In this document: positions 8,015-14,327 of the stretch, piece by piece | Numbering within the stretch: the stretch's first letter is position 1 | How the letters are laid out: every line of letters begins with the position of its first letter | Source of the DNA: Gammaproteobacteria bacterium | Lineage (GTDB): Bacteria > Pseudomonadota > Gammaproteobacteria > Arenicellales > JAHEKD01 | Length of the DNA stretch: 14,327 nucleotides | Direction of reading: 5' to 3' | NCBI GenBank assembly: GCA_024638545.1 | Contig: JAHEKD010000012.1 | Location: 1-14,327, forward strand | Made by a program: the position numbers and the translations under genes | Notes under the pieces: model-generated | Told to the model about the DNA's origin: nothing | Database searches by the model: none | The model's input: the letters and a program-made list of their open reading frames with translations, nothing else

Positions 8015-8043
8015 ATTATAACAATATTGTGGCTTTATGTAGA
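8015..8043 (-). promoter_or_regulatory. Sigma-70 type promoter of purEK
   Basis: On the − strand TCTACA (4 of 6 to the -35 consensus, at 8043-8038) is separated by exactly 17 bases from a perfect TATAAT (8020-8015). Transcription would begin near 8008, about 25 bases before the purE ATG. No PurR-type palindrome (ACGCAAACGTTTGCGT-like) was seen around it, so regulation by a PurR repressor is not supported by sequence. Confidence 0.55.
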
Positions 8044-8060
8044 TGCTGGAGGATTGTAAA

Positions 8061-8123
8061 ATGTACTGTTTTTGCTCGCCAGTAAAAATGGCACTTATCC
8101 TGAATTTAGAACAGTTACCATAA
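8061..8123 (+). CDS. Possible 20-residue leader ORF upstream of tsaC
   Basis: A short ORF encoding MYCFCSPVKMALILNLEQLP follows a consensus GGAGG (8048-8052) at the ideal spacing of eight bases to its ATG. It ends 39 bases before the GTG of tsaC, which itself has no comparable ribosome-binding site. This could be a translated leader peptide of the tsaC - acyltransferase - hemF operon, or a chance ORF. A weak stem (TACTG at 8064-8068 with CAGTA at 8080-8084) lies in its first codons. The Shine-Dalgarno is the only direct evidence; the product resembles nothing I know. Confidence 0.3.
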   Translation: MYCFCSPVKMALILNLEQLP

Positions 8124-8162
8124 CAATAGTCATTTATCCATTATATACAGCAGAACACGACA

Positions 8163-8747
8163 GTGAAAACAAAAACATCGACATATTCGCATGCCCGGCA
8201 ATTACTAAAAGCCCGTGATGTCATTGGTAATGGAGGCATTGTTGCTTATCCAACCGAGAGCTGCTACGGACTTGGCTGCTATCCTAAAGACTATAATGCA
8301 ATCAGAAAAATACTATTGCTAAAATACCGGCCGGTGACAAAGGGTTTAATAGTGATCGGCGGGGATATTAATCAGGTCTCGAAATATTTCCAGGTTTTAT
8401 CGGATGATTTGTGGTCTAGATTATCACTATCCTGGCCGTCTGCTACGACATGGCTGGTGCCGGCTGCATCATGGGTACCCTCGTGGCTAAAGGGCGATAG
8501 TGACAAGATAGCCGTCAGAGTGCCGGCCCACAGACTTGCCAGAGAGCTTTGTAAATATTGCGGTCACGCACTTGTCTCAACGAGCGCAAACCTGAGTGGA
8601 CAACGTGCGGCCCGCACCCGCGCTGAGGTAAGCCGGATTTTTTCAGATAAGGTTGATTACATTATTGATGCAAAGTGCGGTTCAGCTACTCGTCCGTCAA
8701 CGATTACTGATCTGCTCACGGGTCAGGTTATTCGCGCGGGAAGTTGA
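8163..8747 (+). CDS. tsaC: L-threonylcarbamoyladenylate synthase, TsaC/YrdC type
   Basis: Makes threonylcarbamoyl-AMP from threonine, bicarbonate and ATP, the first step of t6A37 modification of ANN-decoding tRNAs; cytoplasmic. The 194-residue product is the short TsaC form without the extra Sua5 domain. Visible motifs: GGIVAYPTESCYGLGC near 24-39, the nucleotide-binding KYRPVTKGLIVI near 54-65, WPSATTWLVPA, IAVRVPAH, STSANLSGQ near 139-147 and the terminal RPSTITDL. The start is GTG at 8163, giving a normal N-terminus (HARQLLKARDVIGNGG), although no strong ribosome-binding site precedes it. Its TGA overlaps the TTG start region of the acyltransferase gene. In many gammaproteobacteria tsaC lies near hemF and aroE, in agreement with hemF here. 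Confidence 0.95.
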   Translation: MKTKTSTYSHARQLLKARDVIGNGGIVAYPTESCYGLGCYPKDYNAIRKILLLKYRPVTKGLIVIGGDINQVSKYFQVLSDDLWSRLSLSWPSATTWLVPAASWVPSWLKGDSDKIAVRVPAHRLARELCKYCGHALVSTSANLSGQRAARTRAEVSRIFSDKVDYIIDAKCGSATRPSTITDLLTGQVIRAGS

Positions 8748-9835
8748 CACCATTGCGTATTCAAAATCTGGATACTTTAAGAGCCAGCGCAATTTTGATG
8801 GTGCTGGTCTATCACTCAACGCAAATATTTGCAAATGAGTGGCCGATGATATGGCAGTTCACACGGGTCGGATTCTTCGGCGTAGATCTGTTTTTTGCAC
8901 TAAGCGGTTATCTGATCGGGTCACTGTTCTTCAAGGAAAAAATCAAGACCGGTAAAGTGTGTATTTCCAGATTTATTTTAAGGCGTATATCCAGGACTGT
9001 TCCACCATACTTTATTGTTTTGGGACTCTCATACATCGCGGTCTATTTATACAGAAACGAAGCCTTTGATTTTGGCTACTTCGTGTTTGCTCAAAACTAC
9101 TATCTTGAAATTCCGTTTTTTTTTATTAGCTGGTCATTATGTGTTGAAGAACACTTTTATTTACTGTTACCGGTAATGCTGACACTACTTTTTGGATTAT
9201 TTAAAAAACCGAATCTGCTTTTTGTGGTTATTTTATTTGCAATGTCGCTGATTCCACTGTCATTACGAGTGATGTACCAGGAAATTGATCCCAAGCCGTT
9301 TGGTTTTTATCACACTGCTACGCACCTGAGATTTGATCCGTTAATTTTAGGCGTCATGTATGCGTACATTTCGGCCTACATGAAAACAGCACTGATAAGG
9401 ATATTAAAATACAAACATGCGATATATATATTAGCGGTGCTGCTGCTGCTCAGCTATTCATTGTGGCCAGTTCAGTGGATGTATTCTGTTGGCGCCTACA
9501 TAATCGGTTTTAGCTTTGCCACTGCGGTAGCGGTCTGCTGTGAAGACAAATGCTGGTCAATCTCCAGGATTACGCTGGTCCCGATAACTGCAAAAATATC
9601 TTACGCTATCTATTTAACGCACGTATTATCAACCCATGTGCTGGTGAAATTATTTGAATGGCTGGAACTTGAAACGGTCGCGCTAAAATTTTATCTGATT
9701 ATAATCATGGCCGGAATTGTCGGTTTTTTGTTTTATAAACTGATTGAAGAGCCTATTATGAACTGGCGTAAAAAAGCCATTCCCTCTTATCGCCGAACTC
9801 GTCAGGAAGCAGATTATGCAAACACAAGTCATTAA
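8744..9835 (+). CDS. Membrane acyltransferase 3 family protein
   Basis: Polytopic inner-membrane protein of 363 residues of the acyltransferase-3 (OafA/NodX-like) family, whose members move acetyl or other acyl groups onto sugars, LPS, exopolysaccharide or lipids. Family marks: [17 protein letters not shown] near the N-terminus with the conserved His (H24) in the first membrane segment, the [16 protein letters not shown] segment near 44-59, and [16 protein letters not shown]. About ten hydrophobic segments span the protein; there is no C-terminal SGNH domain. The frame opens at TTG 8744, overlapping the tsaC stop by four bases; a second TTG at 8753 is better placed behind GGGAAG (8738-8743), and either could be the true start. 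No ATG precedes the first membrane segment. The 3' end overlaps hemF by 20 bases. The region has more A/T runs than tsaC or hemF, which hints at later insertion. The substrate cannot be told; nearby waaA makes an LPS-related target thinkable but unproven. Confidence 0.88.
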   Translation: MTPLRIQNLDTLRASAILMVLVYHSTQIFANEWPMIWQFTRVGFFGVDLFFALSGYLIGSLFFKEKIKTGKVCISRFILRRISRTVPPYFIVLGLSYIAVYLYRNEAFDFGYFVFAQNYYLEIPFFFISWSLCVEEHFYLLLPVMLTLLFGLFKKPNLLFVVILFAMSLIPLSLRVMYQEIDPKPFGFYHTATHLRFDPLILGVMYAYISAYMKTALIRILKYKHAIYILAVLLLLSYSLWPVQWMYSVGAYIIGFSFATAVAVCCEDKCWSISRITLVPITAKISYAIYLTHVLSTHVLVKLFEWLELETVALKFYLIIIMAGIVGFLFYKLIEEPIMNWRKKAIPSYRRTRQEADYANTSH

Positions 9836-10715
9836 AACCTATTTGCTTTCGCTACAAGACCAGATAGTGAATAAGTTAACCCGCTATCAACCGGCTAAGC
9901 CGTTTGTTGTCGATGAGTGGACACATAAAGGCGGCGGTGGCGGTCGGTCTTGCGTTCTGGAAGAGGGTGAGATTTTTGAAAAAGCCGGGGTCAATTTTTC
10001 GCACGTGATGGGCGACTCGCTGCCTGCGTCGGCTACCGCGGCGAGGCCACAACTAAAGGGCAAAGCATTTGAGGCGATGGGCGTTTCACTTGTCATTCAT
10101 CCACAAAATCCACATGTGCCAACAACACATATGAATGTGCGCTTCTTTAATGCACACGTACAAGGATCGGACTCAACCTGGTGGTTTGGCGGTGGGTTTG
10201 ATTTAACACCTTACTATCCAGTGATGGAAGATGTTGTGCACTGGCATCAACAGGCTAAAGCCAGTTGCACTGAAATTGGTGAACACTATTATAAAAAATT
10301 TAAAAACTGGTGCGATGAATATTTTTTTCTGAAACACCGTAATGAGACCCGCGGCGTTGGCGGTTTGTTTTTCGATGATTTTAATGAGCTGGGCTTCGAT
10401 CAAAGTTTTGCTTTTATGCAAAGCATTGGCGACCGTTTTTTACCGGCCTATACACCCATTGTCGATAAACGCAGGCTTACTGGATTTACAGGTAAACAAA
10501 GGGCATTTCAAGCTTATCGGCGCGGGCGATATGTAGAATTTAATCTGGTTTATGATCGCGGCACCTTGTTCGGATTGCAGTCAGGGGGGCGCACGGAATC
10601 AATATTAATGTCTTTACCACCCATCGCAAACTGGCGGTACAACTGGAGACCGCAAGCTGGCACGCCTGAGGCTGAACTGACTGATTATTTGAAACCACGA
10701 AACTGGCTGGATTGA
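9816..10715 (+). CDS. hemF: Oxygen-dependent coproporphyrinogen III oxidase
   Basis: Aerobic enzyme that oxidatively decarboxylates two propionates of coproporphyrinogen III to give protoporphyrinogen IX in haem synthesis; cytoplasmic dimer. The 299-residue product equals E. coli HemF in length. Visible: [30 protein letters not shown] with the conserved H105, [24 protein letters not shown], and [16 protein letters not shown] with [13 protein letters not shown], all typical. The ATG at 9816 has AGGAAG six bases upstream, and lies within the last seven codons of the acyltransferase gene, so the two are very likely coupled. An oxygen-requiring enzyme suggests a life with at least periodic oxygen. 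No terminator was seen after it. Confidence 0.98.
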   Translation: MQTQVIKTYLLSLQDQIVNKLTRYQPAKPFVVDEWTHKGGGGGRSCVLEEGEIFEKAGVNFSHVMGDSLPASATAARPQLKGKAFEAMGVSLVIHPQNPHVPTTHMNVRFFNAHVQGSDSTWWFGGGFDLTPYYPVMEDVVHWHQQAKASCTEIGEHYYKKFKNWCDEYFFLKHRNETRGVGGLFFDDFNELGFDQSFAFMQSIGDRFLPAYTPIVDKRRLTGFTGKQRAFQAYRRGRYVEFNLVYDRGTLFGLQSGGRTESILMSLPPIANWRYNWRPQAGTPEAELTDYLKPRNWLD

Positions 10716-10780
10716 AAGTTTAAATATCAACGAACCTTTAGAATAGAGCATGGTGAATTGCGGTATATCAGGAAAAGAAA

Positions 10781-10861
10781 ATGCCCGCGTCGACAGCGCG
10801 GCGCGATCGGTATGCAATTGTATGGTTTACTGCAATTTATGCATTCATCCTGATGAAATAA
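10781..10861 (+). CDS. Possible 26-residue mini membrane protein upstream of waaA
   Basis: A very short ORF with AGGA (10770-10773) seven bases before its ATG. The product starts MPASTARRDR, a positively charged lead, followed by a hydrophobic stretch YAIVWFTAIYAFILM and a terminal Lys. That layout fits a single-pass inner-membrane small protein with a cytoplasmic N-terminus, or it may act as a leader peptide for waaA, whose ATG is 46 bases after its stop. It is too short for any homology claim and may be chance; the ribosome-binding site together with the positive-then-hydrophobic layout is what speaks for it. Confidence 0.4.
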   Translation: MPASTARRDRYAIVWFTAIYAFILMK

Positions 10862-10907
10862 GCCTACTCACAATTTCCACTGGTCTTATATTAGGGCGGT
10901 CTGATTA

Positions 10908-12167
10908 ATGAGACGGTTAATTTATACACTATTGCTGATACTGCTGCTGCCGTTTGTTCTGATTCGTCTATGGTGGCGCGGGAAATCGAATCCCGCATAC
11001 CGCTTGCGGATCAGTGAGCGACTGGGGGATTTTAAACTTAAACCGGGGAACAGAAGGCTGTGGGTTCACGCAGTCTCTGTCGGTGAAGTCAATGCAGCCG
11101 TACCGCTGGTCAGGAAAATAATGCAAGCCTGGCCTGAATATGAAATTGTGCTGACGACGATGACGCCTACAGGTGCAGACCAGGTAAAAAAACAGTTTGC
11201 AAATACCGTTGTTCATCGATACGTCCCATATGATATTCCCTGGTTGACAGGCCGCGCCCTGGATCAATGCCTGCCCGATGCATTAATTATCATAGAAACG
11301 GAGATATGGCCGAACTGGATTCATTCGGCGGACAAGCGCAACATTCCGGTTATCTATATGAGTCTGCGGTTGTCGGATAAATCATTTTCAGGTTATAGAA
11401 AGATACGTGGACTAGTCGCTCCTGCACTGGCAAAAGTCAGGATGATTGCGGCGCAAACCGAAACAGATGCACGCCGCATTGTTGAACTGGGTGCGGACCC
11501 CCAAATAGTCAATGTCACGGGCAATATCAAATATGATGCAGAATTAGCTGACGGTGTGCTACAGGCCGGAGAGGCGCTGCGCGGGAAAATAGGCGAATCA
11601 CGCCTGGTATGGATAGCGGCCAGCACCCATGACAACGAGGATGAGCAGGTGCTGCAGGCGCATGCACGTGTACTATCAAGCTTCCCTGAATCATTGTTGA
11701 TTATCGTACCGCGGCATCCTGAGCGATTTGACCGGGTATTTAATCTTTGTGCGCAACAATTCAGATCCCGCCGGCGTACCCAGGGCGATCACGATTTATC
11801 CTTAATCCAGGTTTATGTCGGCGATACGATGGGTGAACTGCTAAATCTTTACGCTGCAAGTGATATTTGTTTTGTGGGAGGCTCTCTGGTAGCGCACGGT
11901 GGCCAGAACGTATTGGAGCCCATGTTAATTGGCAGGCCGGTGATTGTCGGGCCGCATATGTTTAATTTTTCGCGCATTACAGCGCAGGGTTTAGAGCACA
12001 ACGCACTGATGCAGGTTTCATCTGCAGATCAGCTTGCACAAAAAATCATTGAACTGACAAATAATCAGACTTTGCGTAAACAGCTGGTTGAGAACGCCCG
12101 AATCCTTCTTCAGTCAAATAAAGGTGCTTTGAATGGCTCTATAAAGCTTCTACAAAACTACATTTAA
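10908..12167 (+). CDS. waaA: 3-deoxy-D-manno-octulosonic acid (Kdo) transferase
   Basis: Inner-membrane glycosyltransferase that adds Kdo from CMP-Kdo to the lipid A precursor, starting the LPS core; an outer membrane with LPS is therefore implied. The 419-residue product is of normal length (E. coli 425). An N-terminal membrane anchor (LIYTLLLILLLPFVLIRLWW) precedes the GT-B fold. The N-terminal transferase domain shows RLWVHAVSVGEVNAA with the catalytic base E60, TMTPTGADQV and IIETEIWPN; the C-terminal domain shows VTGNIKYD, WIAASTHDNEDEQVL, IIVPRHPERF, and GGSLVAHGGQNVLEP with PVIVGPHMFNF. The number of Kdo residues added cannot be told from sequence. AGGG lies about 11 bases before the ATG. 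It stands 192 bases after hemF, with a mini-ORF in the gap, so it may be transcribed separately; no convincing promoter pair was found. Confidence 0.97.
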   Translation: MRRLIYTLLLILLLPFVLIRLWWRGKSNPAYRLRISERLGDFKLKPGNRRLWVHAVSVGEVNAAVPLVRKIMQAWPEYEIVLTTMTPTGADQVKKQFANTVVHRYVPYDIPWLTGRALDQCLPDALIIIETEIWPNWIHSADKRNIPVIYMSLRLSDKSFSGYRKIRGLVAPALAKVRMIAAQTETDARRIVELGADPQIVNVTGNIKYDAELADGVLQAGEALRGKIGESRLVWIAASTHDNEDEQVLQAHARVLSSFPESLLIIVPRHPERFDRVFNLCAQQFRSRRRTQGDHDLSLIQVYVGDTMGELLNLYAASDICFVGGSLVAHGGQNVLEPMLIGRPVIVGPHMFNFSRITAQGLEHNALMQVSSADQLAQKIIELTNNQTLRKQLVENARILLQSNKGALNGSIKLLQNYI

Positions 12168-12242
12168 GTGTAAATGCCCAAACTCGATCTGATATTTGAA
12201 AAGAAGAGTTCCATACTTCTGAATGCGTGTTAAGCTGAAAAT

Positions 12243-12626
12243 ATGAAACCCATTTATTTCGATTTCACGGTCAAAGACCTCGATGAAGCAAAGTCTTTCT
12301 TCGAGTACGTTTTCGATTGGCGGCTCGAGAAGTTTACCGGGATGCCTTATAACTATTACCGAATCCAGGCGGGAGCTGAGGATGAGCCCGGGATTGACGG
12401 CGGCATCGGCGCAATCGCCGACACTCCAACAGCCGAAGGAAAGCCACTAACCCAAGTAACAATCCCTGTATCTAGCGCTGACGACTGCATCGCACGGGTA
12501 GAAGAAGCTGGTGGCAAAGTCGTTGAGCCTAAAATGCCTGTTCCTGGAATCGGTTGGTTTGTCGCATGTGCCGAACCGGGCGGATTGCTCTTTGGCGTGT
12601 TAGAAGCTGACCCCGAGGCAAAGTAG
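12243..12626 (+). CDS. VOC-superfamily (glyoxalase/dioxygenase-like) protein
   Basis: A 127-residue single-module protein with two beta-alpha-beta-beta-beta halves of the vicinal oxygen chelate fold. The first half starts YFDFTVKDLDEAKSFFEYVFDW, the second VTIPVSSADDCIARVEEAGGKVVEP and ends PGIGWFVACAEPGGLLFGVLE, the usual C-terminal pattern with Glu as last expected metal ligand. The first-strand position often held by a His ligand in glyoxalases is not a His here, so enzymatic activity is uncertain; antibiotic-resistance or lyase roles should not be assumed. Codon use differs from the neighbours: none of its six Leu codons is CTG and Phe is mostly TTC, which hints at later acquisition. The Shine-Dalgarno is weak. 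A possible -35 (TTGAAA, 12196-12201) has only a poor -10 at 17 bases. Fold assignment is sure; the reaction is unknown. Confidence 0.85.
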   Translation: MKPIYFDFTVKDLDEAKSFFEYVFDWRLEKFTGMPYNYYRIQAGAEDEPGIDGGIGAIADTPTAEGKPLTQVTIPVSSADDCIARVEEAGGKVVEPKMPVPGIGWFVACAEPGGLLFGVLEADPEAK

Positions 12627-12767
12627 TTCGGGTCGCCATCTGTTCACGGCCGGCAGTCGTATCCTTGCAGGTTTGACCAAATGGCGGTTATTGGCAATAA
12701 ACGGCTTTAAGTGCTTGTTGAAACCTGTAGGCTAAATCAGTGAACTCAAGCCCAAGTATTTACAAAT

Positions 12768-12809
12768 TAAAAAAGCCTTGCGCATCTTGACCAGACTCAT
12801 GCAAGTGCT
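12768..12809 (-). terminator. Rho-independent terminator of tolC
   Basis: On the − strand, just after the tolC stop, AGC-A-CTTGC pairs with GCAAG-GCT (one bulged A, loop of about 19 bases that can form two further pairs), followed directly by a six-base T-run. Stem arms are 12801-12809 and 12774-12781. The stem is short and bulged, so strength is moderate, but placement 9-50 bases after the stop and the T-run fit an intrinsic terminator. On the + strand it would not serve the VOC gene, since no T-run follows there. Confidence 0.6.
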
Positions 12810-12817
12810 GCTTCACT

Positions 12818-14155
12818 TCATTGTGTCAGTAAATCTGAAGTCTGCCGAAAATCTTTTTCACCCAATGTGCCGGCCAGACTCTTGAGGCTGAACATGCTTA
12901 AAATATGATTATATCGAGACCGCAACAGGTCTCTTTGTGCTGAATATAAATCACGTGTGGCGTCCAGTACTTCAATGTTCGTACTCAAGCCGCTTTCAAA
13001 ACTTTGCTGGCGTGCCTGTAGCGCATTCTCTGCGGCCTTAACGGCAGAAAGCAGTGCAGTTACCTGATTCTTACTGGTGACTACCGTGTTATAGGCATCG
13101 CGCACCTGACGTTCAATACTTCGCCTGACCGTATCAGCGTTTTGCAAACTTGCACTGTAGCGTTGCGCCGCTTCCCGAGTTTGTGAGCTGACCTGTCCAC
13201 CCTGATATATCGGTGCAGTCAGATCAAGTGTAATTGTTGATCGAGTTGTCTCCAAGTCACCGCTATTTCTGCTGTCGTCATCGCCATAAGAGTGATCGGC
13301 GTTCAGGTCCAGAGAAGGCCAGTGGCCGCTGCGGGCAATTTCGATATTTTGCCTGGCAATATCGGATTCCTGATTGGCGATGGCAAGTTCAAAGTTGTTT
13401 TTGTAAGCCGTAATTAACCACACCTGGAAGTCAAATGGATCTGGATTATCTATGGGATAGTTTGCAGCGGGTTTGGCTAATGCCTGTACAGGTTCACCTA
13501 TAATTTCCTGAAGTGCCTGACGGTTATCTGCGATTGCGTTTTTTGCGCTCAGTATGTCTACTTCGACCAGCTGAAAACGAGACTGTGACTGGAATAAGTC
13601 TGTTGAAGTTCCCAGGCCTGCTTCAAGAAGTTCCTCGGCCTGCTCAGATTGCGCTTTTAGAGTTTCGCGCTCGCGCTGAGTAACGATCAGAGCGTCTTCA
13701 GCCGCCAGCAGGTTAAAATAACTATTGGCGATACGAATGAGCAAATCCTGGTAAGCATTGTCAAGCTGAAGCCTGGAAAGATAAACCTGGTTTTTTGCAA
13801 GATCAAGATTTTCAAATCTGGATTTATTCCAGATTGTCTGACTCAGGTTAATGGTGGCCCGGCCATTGTAATAGTTATCGTCGATGGTGATTGCGTCGAG
13901 CTCAGCATCAATCTCATCACTTATACGTCCTCCACCCAGTGAAGCACTGATCTGGGGCATCAACTGGCTTTTAGCCTGAGTGATCCCTTCCTTGTCTGCC
14001 TCGTATGTAAATTGCTGCTGCTTATATTGTGGATCGTTTTTAACCGCCTTTTGGTAAACGCTCCATAAATCGTCATCAGCATTTGCCAGGGAGGCAAACG
14101 CTGTCGCCTGACTGAGGAAAATCAGGCATACAGCCAGGTATCTGGGTTTTGTCAT
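12818..14155 (-). CDS. tolC: TolC-family outer-membrane efflux/secretion channel
   Basis: Trimeric outer-membrane channel that works with inner-membrane pumps or type I secretion ABC systems; the 445-residue precursor is near the usual size. From the chosen ATG the product has a classic signal peptide (MTKPRYLAVCLIFLSQATAFASLANA, cleavage about residue 26, before DDDLW) and two tandem OEP repeats: the first includes NDPQYKQQ, QLMPQISASLGGG and LLEAGLGTSTDLFQSQ; the second includes SGHWPSLDLNADHSYG, LTAPIYQGGQVSSQ and FESGLSTNIEVLDATRDLY. The paired G(L)GT and G(L)ST turns are hallmarks. The open frame continues 48 bases upstream to 14203, but that lead (MGFTINVILNHIKLYS) overlaps the preceding gene and would put residues before the signal peptide, so 14155 is preferred. 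The symbol is used in the broad TolC-family sense. Partner pump genes are not in view. Confidence 0.92.
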   Translation of the reverse strand: MTKPRYLAVCLIFLSQATAFASLANADDDLWSVYQKAVKNDPQYKQQQFTYEADKEGITQAKSQLMPQISASLGGGRISDEIDAELDAITIDDNYYNGRATINLSQTIWNKSRFENLDLAKNQVYLSRLQLDNAYQDLLIRIANSYFNLLAAEDALIVTQRERETLKAQSEQAEELLEAGLGTSTDLFQSQSRFQLVEVDILSAKNAIADNRQALQEIIGEPVQALAKPAANYPIDNPDPFDFQVWLITAYKNNFELAIANQESDIARQNIEIARSGHWPSLDLNADHSYGDDDSRNSGDLETTRSTITLDLTAPIYQGGQVSSQTREAAQRYSASLQNADTVRRSIERQVRDAYNTVVTSKNQVTALLSAVKAAENALQARQQSFESGLSTNIEVLDATRDLYSAQRDLLRSRYNHILSMFSLKSLAGTLGEKDFRQTSDLLTQ

Positions 14156-14165
14156 CGAATATAGC

Positions 14166-14327
14166 TTAATGTGATTTAATATAACGTTGATGGTAAACCC
14201 CATCTTTCATGTTGTCGAATAATTCTACAACCTGTGGGTGACTCACAGGCTCAGGATTAAAGTCAGGTTCCAGGTTTTGCTCTGAAACATAAGCTACATA
14301 AGTGTTTTCTGCATTCTCAGCGAGGAG
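14166..14327 (-). CDS. 3' end of an unidentified gene upstream of tolC (partial)
   Basis: From the right edge an uninterrupted − strand frame of 53 codons runs to a TAA at 14168-14166, ten bases before the tolC ATG. The other two − strand frames stop early (within the first 33 bases), which supports this one. The visible C-terminus is acidic and polar, containing VSEQNLEPDF, EPVSHPQVVELFDN and a basic tail VYHQRYIKSH. I do not recognise the family. The ten-base spacing suggests it is co-transcribed with tolC, so its identity would inform what tolC serves. The start lies outside the window. Confidence 0.65.
   Translation of the reverse strand, partial: LLAENAENTYVAYVSEQNLEPDFNPEPVSHPQVVELFDNMKDGVYHQRYIKSH

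Noticed and set aside
8142..8149. TATATA/TATACA as a -10 for tsaC
   Set aside because: Bases at the -35 distance (CATAAC, TAACAA) match consensus poorly; the promoter of this operon remains undetermined.
5551..10747. The 11-mer TTTAGAATAGA after purD (5551-5561) and after hemF (10737-10747)
   Set aside because: A repeat of this length is expected by chance many times in 14 kb, and neither copy has a -35 partner.
12219..12224. CTGAAT as a -10 paired with TTGAAA for the VOC gene
   Set aside because: Only three of six bases match the -10 consensus; too weak to list as a promoter.
12171..12236. Short ORFs after waaA (about 19 codons) and after the VOC gene (nine codons)
   Set aside because: No convincing ribosome-binding site or notable product; expected by chance.
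14156..14203. Sixteen-residue upstream extension of TolC
   Set aside because: It would precede a complete signal peptide and overlap the tail of the preceding gene; the ATG at 14155 gives a normal precursor.

Overview
The window is an ordinary-looking chromosomal segment of a Gram-negative gammaproteobacterium, not an enteric one. Three things suggest this: the gene order zinc-ribbon/DUF3426 protein - dusB - fis - purH - purD, which is typical of gammaproteobacteria; Kdo transferase (waaA) and a TolC-type outer-membrane channel, which imply an LPS outer membrane; and a Fis shorter at its N-terminus than the E. coli protein. No tRNA, rRNA, CRISPR array, complete insertion sequence or prophage gene was seen.

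Layout. Positions 11-2452 (+) hold a tight operon: a zinc-ribbon membrane protein, dusB and fis. After a 233-base gap come purH and purD (+, 2686-5533), which carry out steps of de novo purine synthesis. A small predicted lipoprotein with an MCE-like core follows (5628-6092, +). The purE-purK pair (− strand, 7984-6394) converges on it; this pair has a recognisable promoter and a strong hairpin terminator. A divergent intergenic region (7985-8162) separates purEK from a second + strand operon: tsaC (tRNA threonylcarbamoylation), a membrane acyltransferase-3 protein and hemF (haem synthesis), with both junctions overlapping. Next come waaA (lipid A/LPS core), a VOC-family protein whose codon use differs from its neighbours, and on the − strand tolC, preceded by the 3' end of an unidentified gene that runs off the right edge.

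How the genes fit together. Four purine enzymes (PurH, PurD, PurE, PurK) lie within 5.3 kb as two convergent pairs. The other genes cover tRNA modification (DusB, TsaC), growth-phase nucleoid control (Fis), haem synthesis (HemF) and envelope functions (WaaA, TolC, the acyltransferase, the lipoprotein). This is growth-linked housekeeping content.

I found no convincing new multi-gene system. The points most worth a second look are small: a 26-codon ORF with a good ribosome-binding site just upstream of waaA that could encode a mini membrane protein; a 20-codon leader ORF with a GGAGG site upstream of tsaC; the acyltransferase gene wedged by overlaps between tsaC and hemF; an MCE-like lipoprotein; and a REP/RAYT-like sequence fragment at the purK stop codon.
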